In this document: one piece after another, positions 44,003 through 50,998 of the stretch
Numbering within the stretch: position 1 is the first letter of the stretch
Layout: each line of letters begins with the position of its first letter
DNA from: a candidate division TM6 bacterium GW2011_GWE2_41_16
GTDB lineage: Bacteria > Babelota > Babeliae > Babelales > Babelaceae
NCBI GenBank assembly: GCA_000996695.1
Contig: LCAT01000005.1
Span: 1-50,998 of the forward strand
Direction: 5' to 3'
Length of the DNA stretch: 50,998 bases
Position numbers and translations under genes: made by a program
Notes under the pieces: model-generated
The model's input: the letters and a program-made list of their open reading frames with translations, nothing else
Told to the model about the DNA's origin: nothing
Databases searched by the model: none

Positions 44003-44734
44003 TTAAATTTTCCCCAAGCTCACGGACGCATAAACAAGCATGATTCCGGCAGCAACTGACGCGTTATAAGATATGTTCCCCGATCGCTGGGGTATCGATA
44101 TAACCGTGCTTGCCTTGAGTAAAGGCGATGCAACGCCAAGCCCTTCGTTACCTACTACCACACAGCAAGGCGATGTAAAGCTCACTGATTGAACAGGTAC
44201 GCCACCAAAGTCACCGCAGTACAGGTTATAGCCTGCTTTAGTAAGTTCTTGTAAAGCATTAGCAACGGTTGAACAACGATATACTGAACTCTTCTCAACC
44301 AATCCGGCGGACGACTTGTGCACTACTGCCGTAACGTCAACACCGCCCTTATCGATCAATATTACCCCATCAGCGCCTGCGCACCAGGCAGAACGAATGA
44401 TTGCACCGGTATTACGAGGATCTTGTATACGATCAAGCAGTACTATCAGCGGCTCTTTTGTAGAATCAAAAAAGCGTGAACGATATTTATACTGATCGGT
44501 CATAGCAATAATGCCTTGATGATCGGTCGTGCCTGAGACTTTAGCTAACTGGTCACGGCTCATTTTGGCGATACGCGTTGCAGGGTTAATTAATGGGGCA
44601 ATGTCATGCCATGCGTCAATGGGCGTATTGAGCGTATAAATTTCGTGCACGAACCGTTTTTTTGCGCTTAAAAGTTCGCGCACTGAGTGCACGCCGTACA
44701 CCATCTCTTTGATTTTTTTTGGATCTTTTGCCAT
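44003..44734 (-). CDS. rlmB: 23S rRNA (guanosine-2'-O-)-methyltransferase, TrmH/SpoU family
   Basis: RlmB methylates the 2'-O of a guanosine in 23S rRNA (G2251 in E. coli). The ATG at 44734 is preferred (AGG eight bases upstream, N-terminus MAKDPKKIKEMVYG); an in-frame ATG at 44755 would add seven residues. The N-terminal substrate-binding domain (VYGVHSVRELL) precedes the SPOUT domain with LLDRIQDPRNTGAIIRSA (motif 1), VVVGNEGLGV (motif 2) and SIPQRSGNISYNASVAAGIML (motif 3), which form the knotted SAM site. The G..SLNVS pattern of motif 3 is SGNISYNAS here. Confidence 0.95.
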   Translation of the reverse strand: MAKDPKKIKEMVYGVHSVRELLSAKKRFVHEIYTLNTPIDAWHDIAPLINPATRIAKMSRDQLAKVSGTTDHQGIIAMTDQYKYRSRFFDSTKEPLIVLLDRIQDPRNTGAIIRSAWCAGADGVILIDKGGVDVTAVVHKSSAGLVEKSSVYRCSTVANALQELTKAGYNLYCGDFGGVPVQSVSFTSPCCVVVGNEGLGVASPLLKASTVISIPQRSGNISYNASVAAGIMLVYASVSLGKI

Positions 44735-44787
44735 GTTTGGACCTATCGCAGACATTCGTCTGTCTTGAAGTGGACTTGTTGGTATTA

Positions 44788-44817
44788 TGTCACCGGGTTA
44801 AGGGCAAATGCCCTTAT
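44788..44817 (-). repeat. dispersed intergenic repeat, partial copy F
   Basis: Read on the minus strand: TAAGGGCATTTGCCCTTA, AACCCGGTGACA, the outer hairpin and the terminus of copies A and C with the middle part missing. It lies between rlmB and the divergent PLD-like gene. Confidence 0.6.
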
Positions 44818-44871
44818 GAACTCTCGCCACTATGTATTTTTTTGACACTTTTTAGTGTAACCAGGAGCACG

Positions 44872-45465
44872 ATGAAAAGCACATACAAACTTTTACTTGC
44901 ACAGATCAGCATTATCGTATGCCTTTGCGCAATAACGCTACCGCTCGCTGCGCCGGGGGTAAAAGCCCCCAAAATTGAAGCATACTTTGCGCCCGATGAT
45001 CCAATAAAAGATATTTTGGTTGATCTGATAGCCCACGAACAAAAAGGCCTCAAAATTGCGTCCTACCGTCTTACCGAGCGCGCATACGCTCAAGAAATTA
45101 TTAAAGCGTTCAAGCGCGGCGTAGCAGTTGAAATCGTGTCGGATTATGGGTGTATCGAGGGCGCGCACACGCAAATAAAAAATATCTGTCGCGCACAAAT
45201 ACCTGTGTATTTTTATCCCTGCCTTTGCCCACTGTGTGATGAAGGAAAAAATCCGCCCATCTTGCATGATAAATTTATTATCTTTGAGTCGAATAAGGAC
45301 GATGAACCGATGCTATGGACCGGTTCGCTGAATTTTACTTACTCTGCTCACGCAAAAAATCAAGAGAACTGTCTTCTTATTAAGGACACACGCATCATAA
45401 AAAAATATCTGCAGCAATTCGAGATTCTCAAAGAACGCAGCGAACGAGTAAGTGGCAACTCTTGA
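44872..45465 (+). CDS. exported single-HKD phospholipase D-like protein (Nuc-type nuclease)
   Basis: 197 residues from the ATG at 44872, chosen because CAGGAG precedes it and it gives a signal peptide (1-27, ending PLAAPG). One PLD catalytic motif is complete: LHDKFIIFE (His132, Lys134) and WTGSLNFTYSAHAKNQEN (Gly-Ser 151-152, Asn 154, Asn 163). Proteins with one HKD motif act as dimers; relatives are bacterial Nuc endonuclease and mitochondrial PLD6. A cysteine set (Cys94, Cys117, Cys119, Cys122) sits just before the motif and might bind metal or form disulfides. Substrate, DNA/RNA or lipid, cannot be told. Export points to an outside target, such as nucleotide salvage from a host or action on host membranes (inference). 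Confidence 0.88.
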   Translation: MKSTYKLLLAQISIIVCLCAITLPLAAPGVKAPKIEAYFAPDDPIKDILVDLIAHEQKGLKIASYRLTERAYAQEIIKAFKRGVAVEIVSDYGCIEGAHTQIKNICRAQIPVYFYPCLCPLCDEGKNPPILHDKFIIFESNKDDEPMLWTGSLNFTYSAHAKNQENCLLIKDTRIIKKYLQQFEILKERSERVSGNS

Positions 45466-45524
45466 CCCCACCATGTCCCCCATGACTACAGTAGTCCTTA
45501 GGGACAAAAAAAGGGGGACAACAC

Positions 45525-46307
45525 ATGTTAGTTCGTCACGCACTGCTCTGCATGTGCATCGCAGTTTCACTGCTTGCCGTGCTCTTTTATCAACCGCACA
45601 CGATCAGGGCAACCTCGATCAATGCGCAACAAATACTCTCGCAGCATGCAACCGATCGGTTTGATGCGCTTGTAACACTTGCGCTCCAAAACCATGATCG
45701 AGACACTATATCATCACAAATGGCCGTGCATCTACCCGTTATCAACAAATTTGATGTGTACTATCGCGCTGATGGCAAGCATGATCTTGAAGCAACAACG
45801 CATACGCCCTGTGCCTTGATCTCATACAGCCAGGCACAAAGCTTCCCACATCAAGAAACGCTCTCCAATAACGCAGAACAAACAAGCGCACCAATACAGG
45901 ACATTCTTCTGAGTAACGGTGCCATTTGTCCTATTGATCAGATAAGCACCGAAAAATTAACTGCACCGCTTGTGCATGTACCAAGTGCACAAACAATTGC
46001 AGCAATGTCATTGCGCACACGCATTGCATATGCACGATGGGTACCAAAACTACCCGAGTGGATTACGCAACATTATTCACTCAATCTGCTCGATAAAACA
46101 CGCTTTGTACTTGCTGCACACGACAAAGCATCAGAACTCTGGTGCACTTCAAAAACCACACACACGCATCTAACAAAAGCACTAGAATGCATGCAAAAAT
46201 CTATTGAGACATCCAAGGAGCGAAGACCGCATATGCGTATCGCTGACCTGAGGACTCCACGCACCATCGTCATAAAAAATAAATCGAAAGGATGGGTAAT
46301 TGTATGA
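45525..46307 (+). CDS. divergent FtsQ-like division protein
   Basis: 260 residues with one N-terminal membrane helix (about 6-24) and an extracytoplasmic domain. It overlaps ftsA by four bases (ATGA), the position ftsQ holds in many genomes. Weak sequence support: APLVHVPS (about 145-152) at the place of the FtsQ LP.L.G loop, a late helix (THTHLTKALECMQKSI) and the ending MRIADLRTPRTIVIKNKSKG, which recalls the C-terminal DLRYP...V....G strand of FtsQ/DivIB. No clear POTRA motif is visible. The call rests mainly on context; a lineage-specific membrane protein is the alternative. Confidence 0.7.
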   Translation: MLVRHALLCMCIAVSLLAVLFYQPHTIRATSINAQQILSQHATDRFDALVTLALQNHDRDTISSQMAVHLPVINKFDVYYRADGKHDLEATTHTPCALISYSQAQSFPHQETLSNNAEQTSAPIQDILLSNGAICPIDQISTEKLTAPLVHVPSAQTIAAMSLRTRIAYARWVPKLPEWITQHYSLNLLDKTRFVLAAHDKASELWCTSKTTHTHLTKALECMQKSIETSKERRPHMRIADLRTPRTIVIKNKSKGWVIV

Positions 46308-47521
46308 TATGGACAGCCCTTGACGTAGGGACCACTAAAATCTGTGCCATCATCTCACAGACAAACAAACAAGGTGAAATCGAAATTTTGGGCATCGGCA
46401 AAGCGCCATCGCATGGCCTTGCACGCGGCGTAGTTGTTGATGCAAAAAAAACGGTTACCGCGATCAAAGAAGCGATAACCGCTGCAGAGCGCATGGCAGG
46501 CAAAGCAAGCCCTGAAGCGGTGTATGTGGGTATATCCGGCAGCCACATAAGCTCATACAACTCGCAGGGCGTGATCGCACTTAAAGGCAAAGAGATACGA
46601 CAGCATGACATCACAGCAGTTGTAAACGCTGCAAAAGCAATACCACTCACTGAAGGGCATCAAGTGCTCCATGCGATACCGCAGTACTTTATTATTGATG
46701 GTAACCACATCGTTCAAAACCCTCTAAATATGCATGGCATCAGGCTTGAGGCTGCAGTACATATCATTGCCGGCGAGGTAACATCTGTGCAAAACCTGAT
46801 ATCATGCTGCGAAATGGCTGATCTCAAAGTAAAGGACATTATCCTTGAGCCACTGGCCTCGGCAGAAGCAACGCTTACGTCTGACGAAAAAGAACTTGGC
46901 GTAGCGATGCTTGATATCGGCGGCGGTACGGCAGACTTTGCGGTGTACCACCAAGGCACGATCCGTCACACAAAAATATTCCCAATCGCAGGCAACATGT
47001 TCACCTCTGACCTTGCGATCTGCCTCAAAACAACACGTGATGAGGCTGAACGTCTCAAAAAAGAGTACGGTTATGCGCATGATATGTTTGTAGACCATGT
47101 AATCCCATTGGCAATACGCTCTCTCGATCATCAATCAACACACACGATATCATCGATCGACGTAGCAGCGATCCTTGGAGCACGTACCCAAGAACTCTTT
47201 GAGCTTATCTCCCAAGAGATAAAAACTTATAACCTGGCTCCATACATTGCAGGTGGCATGGTAATCACCGGCGGAGGTGGGCTTTTGCGCAATCTTGATG
47301 ATTATGCAACAACCATGCTCAACATCCCTGTACGCATCGGTACGCCACATATTGAGCACATGGACTTAAAAAAAGAACTCGAGAACGCATCATATGCAAC
47401 AAGCTACGGCCTTGTACTTTACCCACACATTCAGCGCACTCAGGCTCTTGTGACGATTCAGGGACCTGCAATGTCACGTGTCTTAAATCGTATGAAGGCA
47501 TGGGTATATGATTTGTTTTAA
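46304..47521 (+). CDS. ftsA: cell division protein FtsA
   Basis: FtsA is the actin-like ATPase that tethers FtsZ to the membrane. The ATG at 46304 is chosen over one at 46292: it overlaps the upstream stop as ATGA and AAAGGA lies at a workable distance. The 405 residues show ALDVGTTKICAII (phosphate 1), VYVGISGSHISSYNSQGVIAL (SHS2/1C domain), DIILEPLASAEATL, LDIGGGTADFAVY (phosphate 2), FPIAGNMFTSDLAICLKTT and ITGGGGLLRNL (adenosine motif). The end, MKAWVYDLF, is a short amphipathic membrane-binding tail as in other FtsA proteins. ftsZ does not follow it in this window. Confidence 0.96.
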   Translation: MIWTALDVGTTKICAIISQTNKQGEIEILGIGKAPSHGLARGVVVDAKKTVTAIKEAITAAERMAGKASPEAVYVGISGSHISSYNSQGVIALKGKEIRQHDITAVVNAAKAIPLTEGHQVLHAIPQYFIIDGNHIVQNPLNMHGIRLEAAVHIIAGEVTSVQNLISCCEMADLKVKDIILEPLASAEATLTSDEKELGVAMLDIGGGTADFAVYHQGTIRHTKIFPIAGNMFTSDLAICLKTTRDEAERLKKEYGYAHDMFVDHVIPLAIRSLDHQSTHTISSIDVAAILGARTQELFELISQEIKTYNLAPYIAGGMVITGGGGLLRNLDDYATTMLNIPVRIGTPHIEHMDLKKELENASYATSYGLVLYPHIQRTQALVTIQGPAMSRVLNRMKAWVYDLF

Positions 47522-47535
47522 CAAAAAGGAAAAAA

Positions 47536-48489
47536 ATGAAAAAATTAATTGCTCTTGCACTACTAATAAGCATGATTAACTCTATTGATACTATGGCGGA
47601 ACAACCCAAATCGGTACCTCAAAAAATTATCAACGCAAGCACGCTCAATAATAGAATTTTAAAAAACACCACCAAAATATTCGGCGAATCATATGCTCTT
47701 CCATGGGCCCTAGATGACAAAAAAATAAAAACGCTCAAAGAAAATATTGCCGCATGGCAAGATCTACTGGATGACATTAAAATTTTTGTGCATAAAAAAC
47801 ACGCAGCCCTTGACCCTATAATTCTCAAACTCACTGCCATTACATTGGAGATTTTACAGGTACAGCTTGATGCGGCACATGCGAACATCAATTTTGAGAC
47901 CAGACTTGAGCACATGAGAAAAAATACCGCGCAACTCGATTCTATACTTGCAGAACTCAAAAAGCGCAAAGAGCTCGTCGTTTTTGAAAGCACCAAACAA
48001 GCATTGGATGTTACACAAACTTTTGCAAATACGGTAGAAGGCATGCTAAATATCACAAAAAGAGTATTAGATGCAACCCCGATAGAAAGGAAAGTAACAA
48101 ACAGCCATACAAAAATTTTTAGCAAAGATAACATTTTGAAAGAACAAATTACTGAGAACGAAAATAAAGAATGGCTCGACATTTTATCTGATGCCAGCAA
48201 ATTTTTATACATGAACAATAAAAATGAACTGGCAGAAAAAGTTGATAAACTCATAATTATAAGCATACGCATGGTTCAGCTTATTAACAAAAACGCCGTA
48301 CCAAACGGGCCGGATAAGCAAAACATTTCAGAAATTGAGACACTGCTTACACAGATACCTAATGTATCAGAAAGTTACAAAAAAAATGTGCAAGACCAAT
48401 TACTGCGCATGACCTATAGAATACAACTCAGTATCGATGGAACACTCAGAGCACTGAAAAATGCGCTTACAATAGCTCGTCCTGCATAA
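47536..48489 (+). CDS. exported all-helical protein of unknown function
   Basis: 317 residues: signal peptide (1-21, ending DTMA), then an almost purely helical Lys/Leu/Glu/Asn-rich protein with heptad-like stretches (about 55-75, 80-160, 210-250, 260-310). No catalytic motif. Codon use is A-rich. It begins 14 bases after ftsA in the position normally taken by ftsZ, and ends at the terminator that is also the first copy of the 53-bp repeat. Confidence 0.75.
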   Translation: MKKLIALALLISMINSIDTMAEQPKSVPQKIINASTLNNRILKNTTKIFGESYALPWALDDKKIKTLKENIAAWQDLLDDIKIFVHKKHAALDPIILKLTAITLEILQVQLDAAHANINFETRLEHMRKNTAQLDSILAELKKRKELVVFESTKQALDVTQTFANTVEGMLNITKRVLDATPIERKVTNSHTKIFSKDNILKEQITENENKEWLDILSDASKFLYMNNKNELAEKVDKLIIISIRMVQLINKNAVPNGPDKQNISEIETLLTQIPNVSESYKKNVQDQLLRMTYRIQLSIDGTLRALKNALTIARPA

Positions 48490-48521
48490 ACCTTTTTAAT
48501 TGCAATCAATTGGCTTTCAAC

Positions 48522-48574
48522 AGAAAGGCCCCCAAGTTCGGGGGCCTTTTTACGCCTGTTCTACCACAAAATTG
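48522..48574. terminator. terminator and left copy of a 53-bp direct repeat
   Basis: AAAGGCCCCC and GGGGGCCTTTTT pair around AAGTTC. The whole 53-bp segment recurs at 49324-49376 in the same orientation with two mismatches (at 48561 and 48572). It ends the gene at 47536-48489 and could also stop the higBA transcript arriving from the right. Confidence 0.93.
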
Positions 48575-48601
48575 AGTCATGTTTATCTTCACAAAAAATG
48601 A

Positions 48602-48940
48602 TCATAATTTTTTTATAAGCTTGGTTCGCGTTTTAACAACCTCTTTTTGCGCATACGGCTTTATATGCGCAATAGTACGCGCAAGTAATTTTTTTGCTTC
48701 AGCAAGTTCATAGAGCATATGTAAACGTAAAAAATAGCCTTCGGTCAATCCAAAAAATTTACACAAACGCAGATCCGTATCTGCCGTGATACTACGCGTA
48801 CCACGAACAATCGCATGAATACGATTTGCTGGCACACCAAGTGCTTGTGCAAGAGCATTTTGGCTCATACCAATTTCGTCAAGAAACTCATGTTTTAAAA
48901 TTTCGCCTGCGTGAGGATTGTGCACCATTTTCTTTGTCAT
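48602..48940 (-). CDS. higA: HigA-type antitoxin
   Basis: 112 residues of the VapI/HigA XRE family: NPHAGEILKHEFLDEIGMSQ (N-terminal signature), a helix-turn-helix (about 26-48, QNALAQALGVPANRIHAIVRG), then TADTDLRLCKFFGLTEGYFLRLH, and an extended basic tail. As in this family it should neutralise the upstream HigB toxin and bind the operon promoter; a perfect inverted repeat is present there (49286-49302). It starts 15 bases after higB on the same strand. Confidence 0.95.
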   Translation of the reverse strand: MTKKMVHNPHAGEILKHEFLDEIGMSQNALAQALGVPANRIHAIVRGTRSITADTDLRLCKFFGLTEGYFLRLHMLYELAEAKKLLARTIAHIKPYAQKEVVKTRTKLIKKL

Positions 48941-48955
48941 AATAAAGACCCTTTT

Positions 48956-49237
48956 TTAGTGATAATCAATTATCTGAACTCCATAAGCTCCATCAACTCT
49001 CCACTCAAAACAAATACGCCACTGCTGATTAATACGTATGCTCATTTGACCAACACGATTTCCCTTGAGTAACTCCAAATTATTCCCTGGAGGATTTTTA
49101 AGATCATTCAGTGTTATTGCAACATCAAGCTGTCGTAGTTTACGCAATGCACGATCTTGTATGTCTTTAGGAAATTTCTTAACCATTTGTCCGTTCCATA
49201 AGAGTTGCGTTGATTTGCAACTAAAAGATCGAATCAT
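48956..49237 (-). CDS. higB: HigB-type (RelE fold) mRNA interferase toxin
   Basis: 93 residues from the ATG at 49237, chosen because GGAG stands six bases upstream and the protein then begins MIRSF as in the family; longer in-frame starts up to 49276 lack this. FSCKSTQLLWNG, IQDRALRKLRQLD, PPGNNLELLKGNRVGQMSIRIN and WRICFEW..GAYGVQIIDYH are the HigB order, with the basic/aromatic residues at the C-terminal strand expected to contact mRNA on the ribosome. Toxin first, antitoxin second, is the typical higBA order. Confidence 0.95.
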   Translation of the reverse strand: MIRSFSCKSTQLLWNGQMVKKFPKDIQDRALRKLRQLDVAITLNDLKNPPGNNLELLKGNRVGQMSIRINQQWRICFEWRVDGAYGVQIIDYH

Positions 49238-49285
49238 TAACATCTCCAGCATTTTTAATAATTCAGCACATCTCAAAGAATACCA

Positions 49286-49302
49286 GATACGTACCGCGTA
49301 TC
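49286..49302. promoter_or_regulatory. candidate HigA operator
   Basis: GATACG (49286-49291) and CGTATC (49297-49302) form a perfect inverted repeat with a five-base spacer, upstream of higB. On the minus strand it fills the space between TTGTTT (a possible -35) and TGGTAT (a weak -10), the usual site for repression by the HigA-HigB complex. Confidence 0.6.
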
Positions 49303-49323
49303 AAACAAATATAGCCCAAAATA

Positions 49324-49376
49324 AGAAAGGCCCCCAAGTTCGGGGGCCTTTTTACGCCTGTTTTACCACAAAACTG
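49324..49376. terminator. terminator and right copy of the 53-bp direct repeat
   Basis: Same hairpin as at 48522-48574. It lies 26 bases past the stop codon of the fibre gene on the minus strand and just upstream of the higBA promoter region, so it separates both units. A further small hairpin (CCACA/TGTGG) follows at 49366-49379. Confidence 0.93.
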
Positions 49377-49401
49377 TGGTGAGCGTTTTTGTTATCCTTT
49401 C

Positions 49402-50998
49402 TTATCTTTGTTCAAGAACCTCAATGCGAGCGCGCAGCTCAGCAAGTGTCTTGTTCATTTTTTGAACTTCATTGAGAAGCATTGCAGGCAGACGGTCATA
49501 GTGAACACCTTCTGCTTGACCATTCCGCATACGAGCAAGGTATGGACAAACTTCAACAACCTCTTCAGCTATCAAACCATACCTAACATCAGAAAGATCT
49601 GAATTTGATTTCAGGTTGAACTTAACAGGATGAAGATTCATCAATGTTTCTGTCGTATTTCCCATATCCATAATATTTGTTTTAAAACGACGAGATGAAG
49701 ACGTTAAACCAATTTGACCGTCAGTACCGGTAAATAAAGCCGCCTCGCCAACACCATTGTCTCGCGCAACATTTGAAGCAAGAGAATACAACTTAGTTTG
49801 TGTGGCTGTACCAAGACGAATAAACCCACTATCTGCCGCTGTACCCGTTACATTGTCACCAACGTAAATATTGTTTGACTCTGTCGTTAATGCGGATCCA
49901 GCAGAACGTCCAAGCATCACGTTGCTTGCGCCAGATGTGATGCCACTTCCTGCTTGATAACCAACAGCAACGTTGTAACCATTTGCCGTGCTTGCTGCAG
50001 CGACCATAGTGCCAGAACCGACCGCAACGTTTCTGCCTCCCGTTACGGCAGCAAAACCTGCATGATAACCAACAAATGTATCATCTGATCCCGTGGTAAG
50101 GCTTGCACCTGCACCACTACCAATAAGCGTGCTTTGATTACCAGTATCTATTACTGTTGCCGCTTGATAACCAAGACCAACGTTATCAGATCCTGCGGTT
50201 GTCAATGTTCCAGCCCCTACACCAAGGTAAAGCGACCTCGTACCTTGATTATGCAAGAAATGGTTACCAGCCGCTGTGCTGCCTTTATATACAATACCTG
50301 TTGGTGTTGCACCAACCGTGGTATCTAATACAAGTCTGCCATACAAATTGGTAATACCAGCATCAGCAGTTTTTCCAATAGTGATTGTACCAGTTGAAGC
50401 TGAATTCAATGTAATAGTGCCACCTATTTGGGTTATAGATGCATTCGTGTTACCGATAGAAATTGTTCCAGTTGACGTTCCAGTGCCAATATTTGTGTTG
50501 GCTGTAGATGCAGCTGCATTAATATTCGTCGTACCACGTAGAGTTAATGTATCATCAAATTCCGAACCCCCGAGGGTTATAGATTTTGCGGCCGTACCGG
50601 TACCAATATTGACAGTTTGCACAGCGTTTGCCGTCGCAATATCAACCTGCGACACTAAAGATCCTGCAGGAGCAAGCGCAATAGCTGTTGCATTTGTTCC
50701 ACCAAGCGTCAATGTTCCTGCTGCGATAGTGTCAATTGAACCTTCTACGTTCAAATTGCCTTGTACTTCTGTTACTACACCGGTATCTGCTATTTCAACT
50801 TTCGTTGCTGTTGCAGGTCCGATAATCAATGTGCCTGCTGCTGCCGTATCGATTACTGACTCGACATTCAGAGTACCTTGTACTTCGGTTACTACACCGG
50901 TATCTGCTATTTCAACCTTCGTTGCTGTTGCAGGTCCGATCGTTAATGTGCCTGCTGCTATCGTATCAACTGATGGTGTAAGTGCTCCACCAGTAAGT
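49402..50998 (-). CDS. fibre/adhesin with C-terminal Peptidase_S74 autochaperone (5' end outside the window)
   Basis: The frame is open to the right edge, so at least 532 residues are seen and the N-terminus is missing. From the visible N-terminal end: tandem 39-residue repeats (GTLIIGPATATKVEIADTG-type), a beta-rich Thr/Gly/Ala/Ile-rich shaft, a run of short YadA/LbR-like repeats (NVGLGYQAA, TFVGYHAG, NVAVGYQAG, NVMLGRSAG), then the S74 domain in the last 98 residues: SRRFKTNI with Lys preceded five residues earlier by Ser (the Ser/Lys pair of self-cleavage), YGLIAEEV, HYDRLPAMLLNEVQ and a terminal coiled coil (KTLAELRARIEVLEQR). S74 domains trimerise phage tail spikes and fibres and then cut themselves off. 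Here it probably matures a trimeric surface fibre. No phage gene is adjacent. Confidence 0.92.
   Translation of the reverse strand, partial: LTGGALTPSVDTIAAGTLTIGPATATKVEIADTGVVTEVQGTLNVESVIDTAAAGTLIIGPATATKVEIADTGVVTEVQGNLNVEGSIDTIAAGTLTLGGTNATAIALAPAGSLVSQVDIATANAVQTVNIGTGTAAKSITLGGSEFDDTLTLRGTTNINAAASTANTNIGTGTSTGTISIGNTNASITQIGGTITLNSASTGTITIGKTADAGITNLYGRLVLDTTVGATPTGIVYKGSTAAGNHFLHNQGTRSLYLGVGAGTLTTAGSDNVGLGYQAATVIDTGNQSTLIGSGAGASLTTGSDDTFVGYHAGFAAVTGGRNVAVGSGTMVAAASTANGYNVAVGYQAGSGITSGASNVMLGRSAGSALTTESNNIYVGDNVTGTAADSGFIRLGTATQTKLYSLASNVARDNGVGEAALFTGTDGQIGLTSSSRRFKTNIMDMGNTTETLMNLHPVKFNLKSNSDLSDVRYGLIAEEVVEVCPYLARMRNGQAEGVHYDRLPAMLLNEVQKMNKTLAELRARIEVLEQR
50722..50998 (-). repeat. 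117-bp tandem repeat inside the fibre gene
   Basis: The unit (39 codons) recurs with a 117-base period: CCTTGTACTTC appears at 50759 and again at 50876, with near-identical sequence after both. A degenerate third unit is on the left. The array continues to the window edge. Confidence 0.85.

Noticed and set aside
49402-50998. A CRISPR array in the repetitive right end
   Set aside because: The 117-base period keeps one reading frame, there are no unique spacers between short repeats, and the product is a repetitive fibre protein.

Overview
The window reads as a gene-dense bacterial chromosome segment, probably from a host-dependent member of the candidate phylum Dependentiae (TM6). That placement is an inference from the mix of genes, not from a marker search. 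The housekeeping genes are ordinary bacterial ones (L33-secE-nusG-L11-L1-L10-L7/L12-rpoB-rpoC, rpsO-pnp-rph, murA, glmM, trpS, gatB, ftsA). They are interleaved with many signal-peptide proteins of no obvious family, a probable outer-membrane barrel, eukaryote-type cPLA2 lipases, AAA ATPases with nuclease-like tails of the kind expanded in intracellular symbionts, and degenerate M48-like proteins. No rRNA, CRISPR array, transposase or integrase is seen.

Layout. 1-8.6 kb: envelope and housekeeping genes (M48-like remnant, M23 endopeptidase, a PilO-shaped membrane protein, murA, an orphan atpG, a NYN RNase, tsaE, a second M48-like protein). 8.7-25.2 kb: an almost continuous plus-strand information-processing block, made of tRNA-Tyr/Gly/Thr/Thr, rpmG, tRNA-Trp, secE, nusG, rplK, rplA, rplJ, rplL, rpoB, rpoC, tRNA-Val, rpsO, pnp, rph and a holA-like gene. 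25.2-32 kb: a nucleotidyltransferase-lipoprotein fusion, a DUF502 protein, glmM, trpS, a small membrane protein and gatB. 32.4-37.2 kb: a surface/secretion island of four exported proteins with their own promoters and strong terminators. 37.5-43.8 kb: accessory genes, namely an AAA_14/DUF4143 ATPase, a tandem pair of secreted cPLA2-type lipases (one intact, one with a lost oxyanion motif) and an AAA/PDDEXK (DUF1703-type) protein. 44-48.5 kb: rlmB, a secreted single-HKD phospholipase D-like nuclease, a divergent ftsQ-like gene overlapping ftsA, and a secreted helical protein. 48.5-51 kb: a higBA toxin-antitoxin module between two nearly identical 53-bp terminator repeats, then a large repetitive fibre/adhesin ending in a Peptidase_S74 autochaperone domain that runs off the right edge.

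The least explained signal is non-coding. A family of G/C-rich intergenic repeats (skeleton GGGCnCTGCCC, then AACCCGCAAGGG, ending GACCCACTGA or GACCCGATGACA) occurs at no fewer than seven places. At two of them (about 4967-5269 and 29328-29603) two copies face each other across a long perfect hairpin whose sequence differs between loci. This looks like a composite, possibly mobile or RNA-structured element.

Cell-biology reading (inference): the cell makes peptidoglycan precursors (glmM, murA), remodels the wall (M23) and divides with FtsA, and it exports lipases, a nuclease, fibres and barrel proteins that could act on a protist host.
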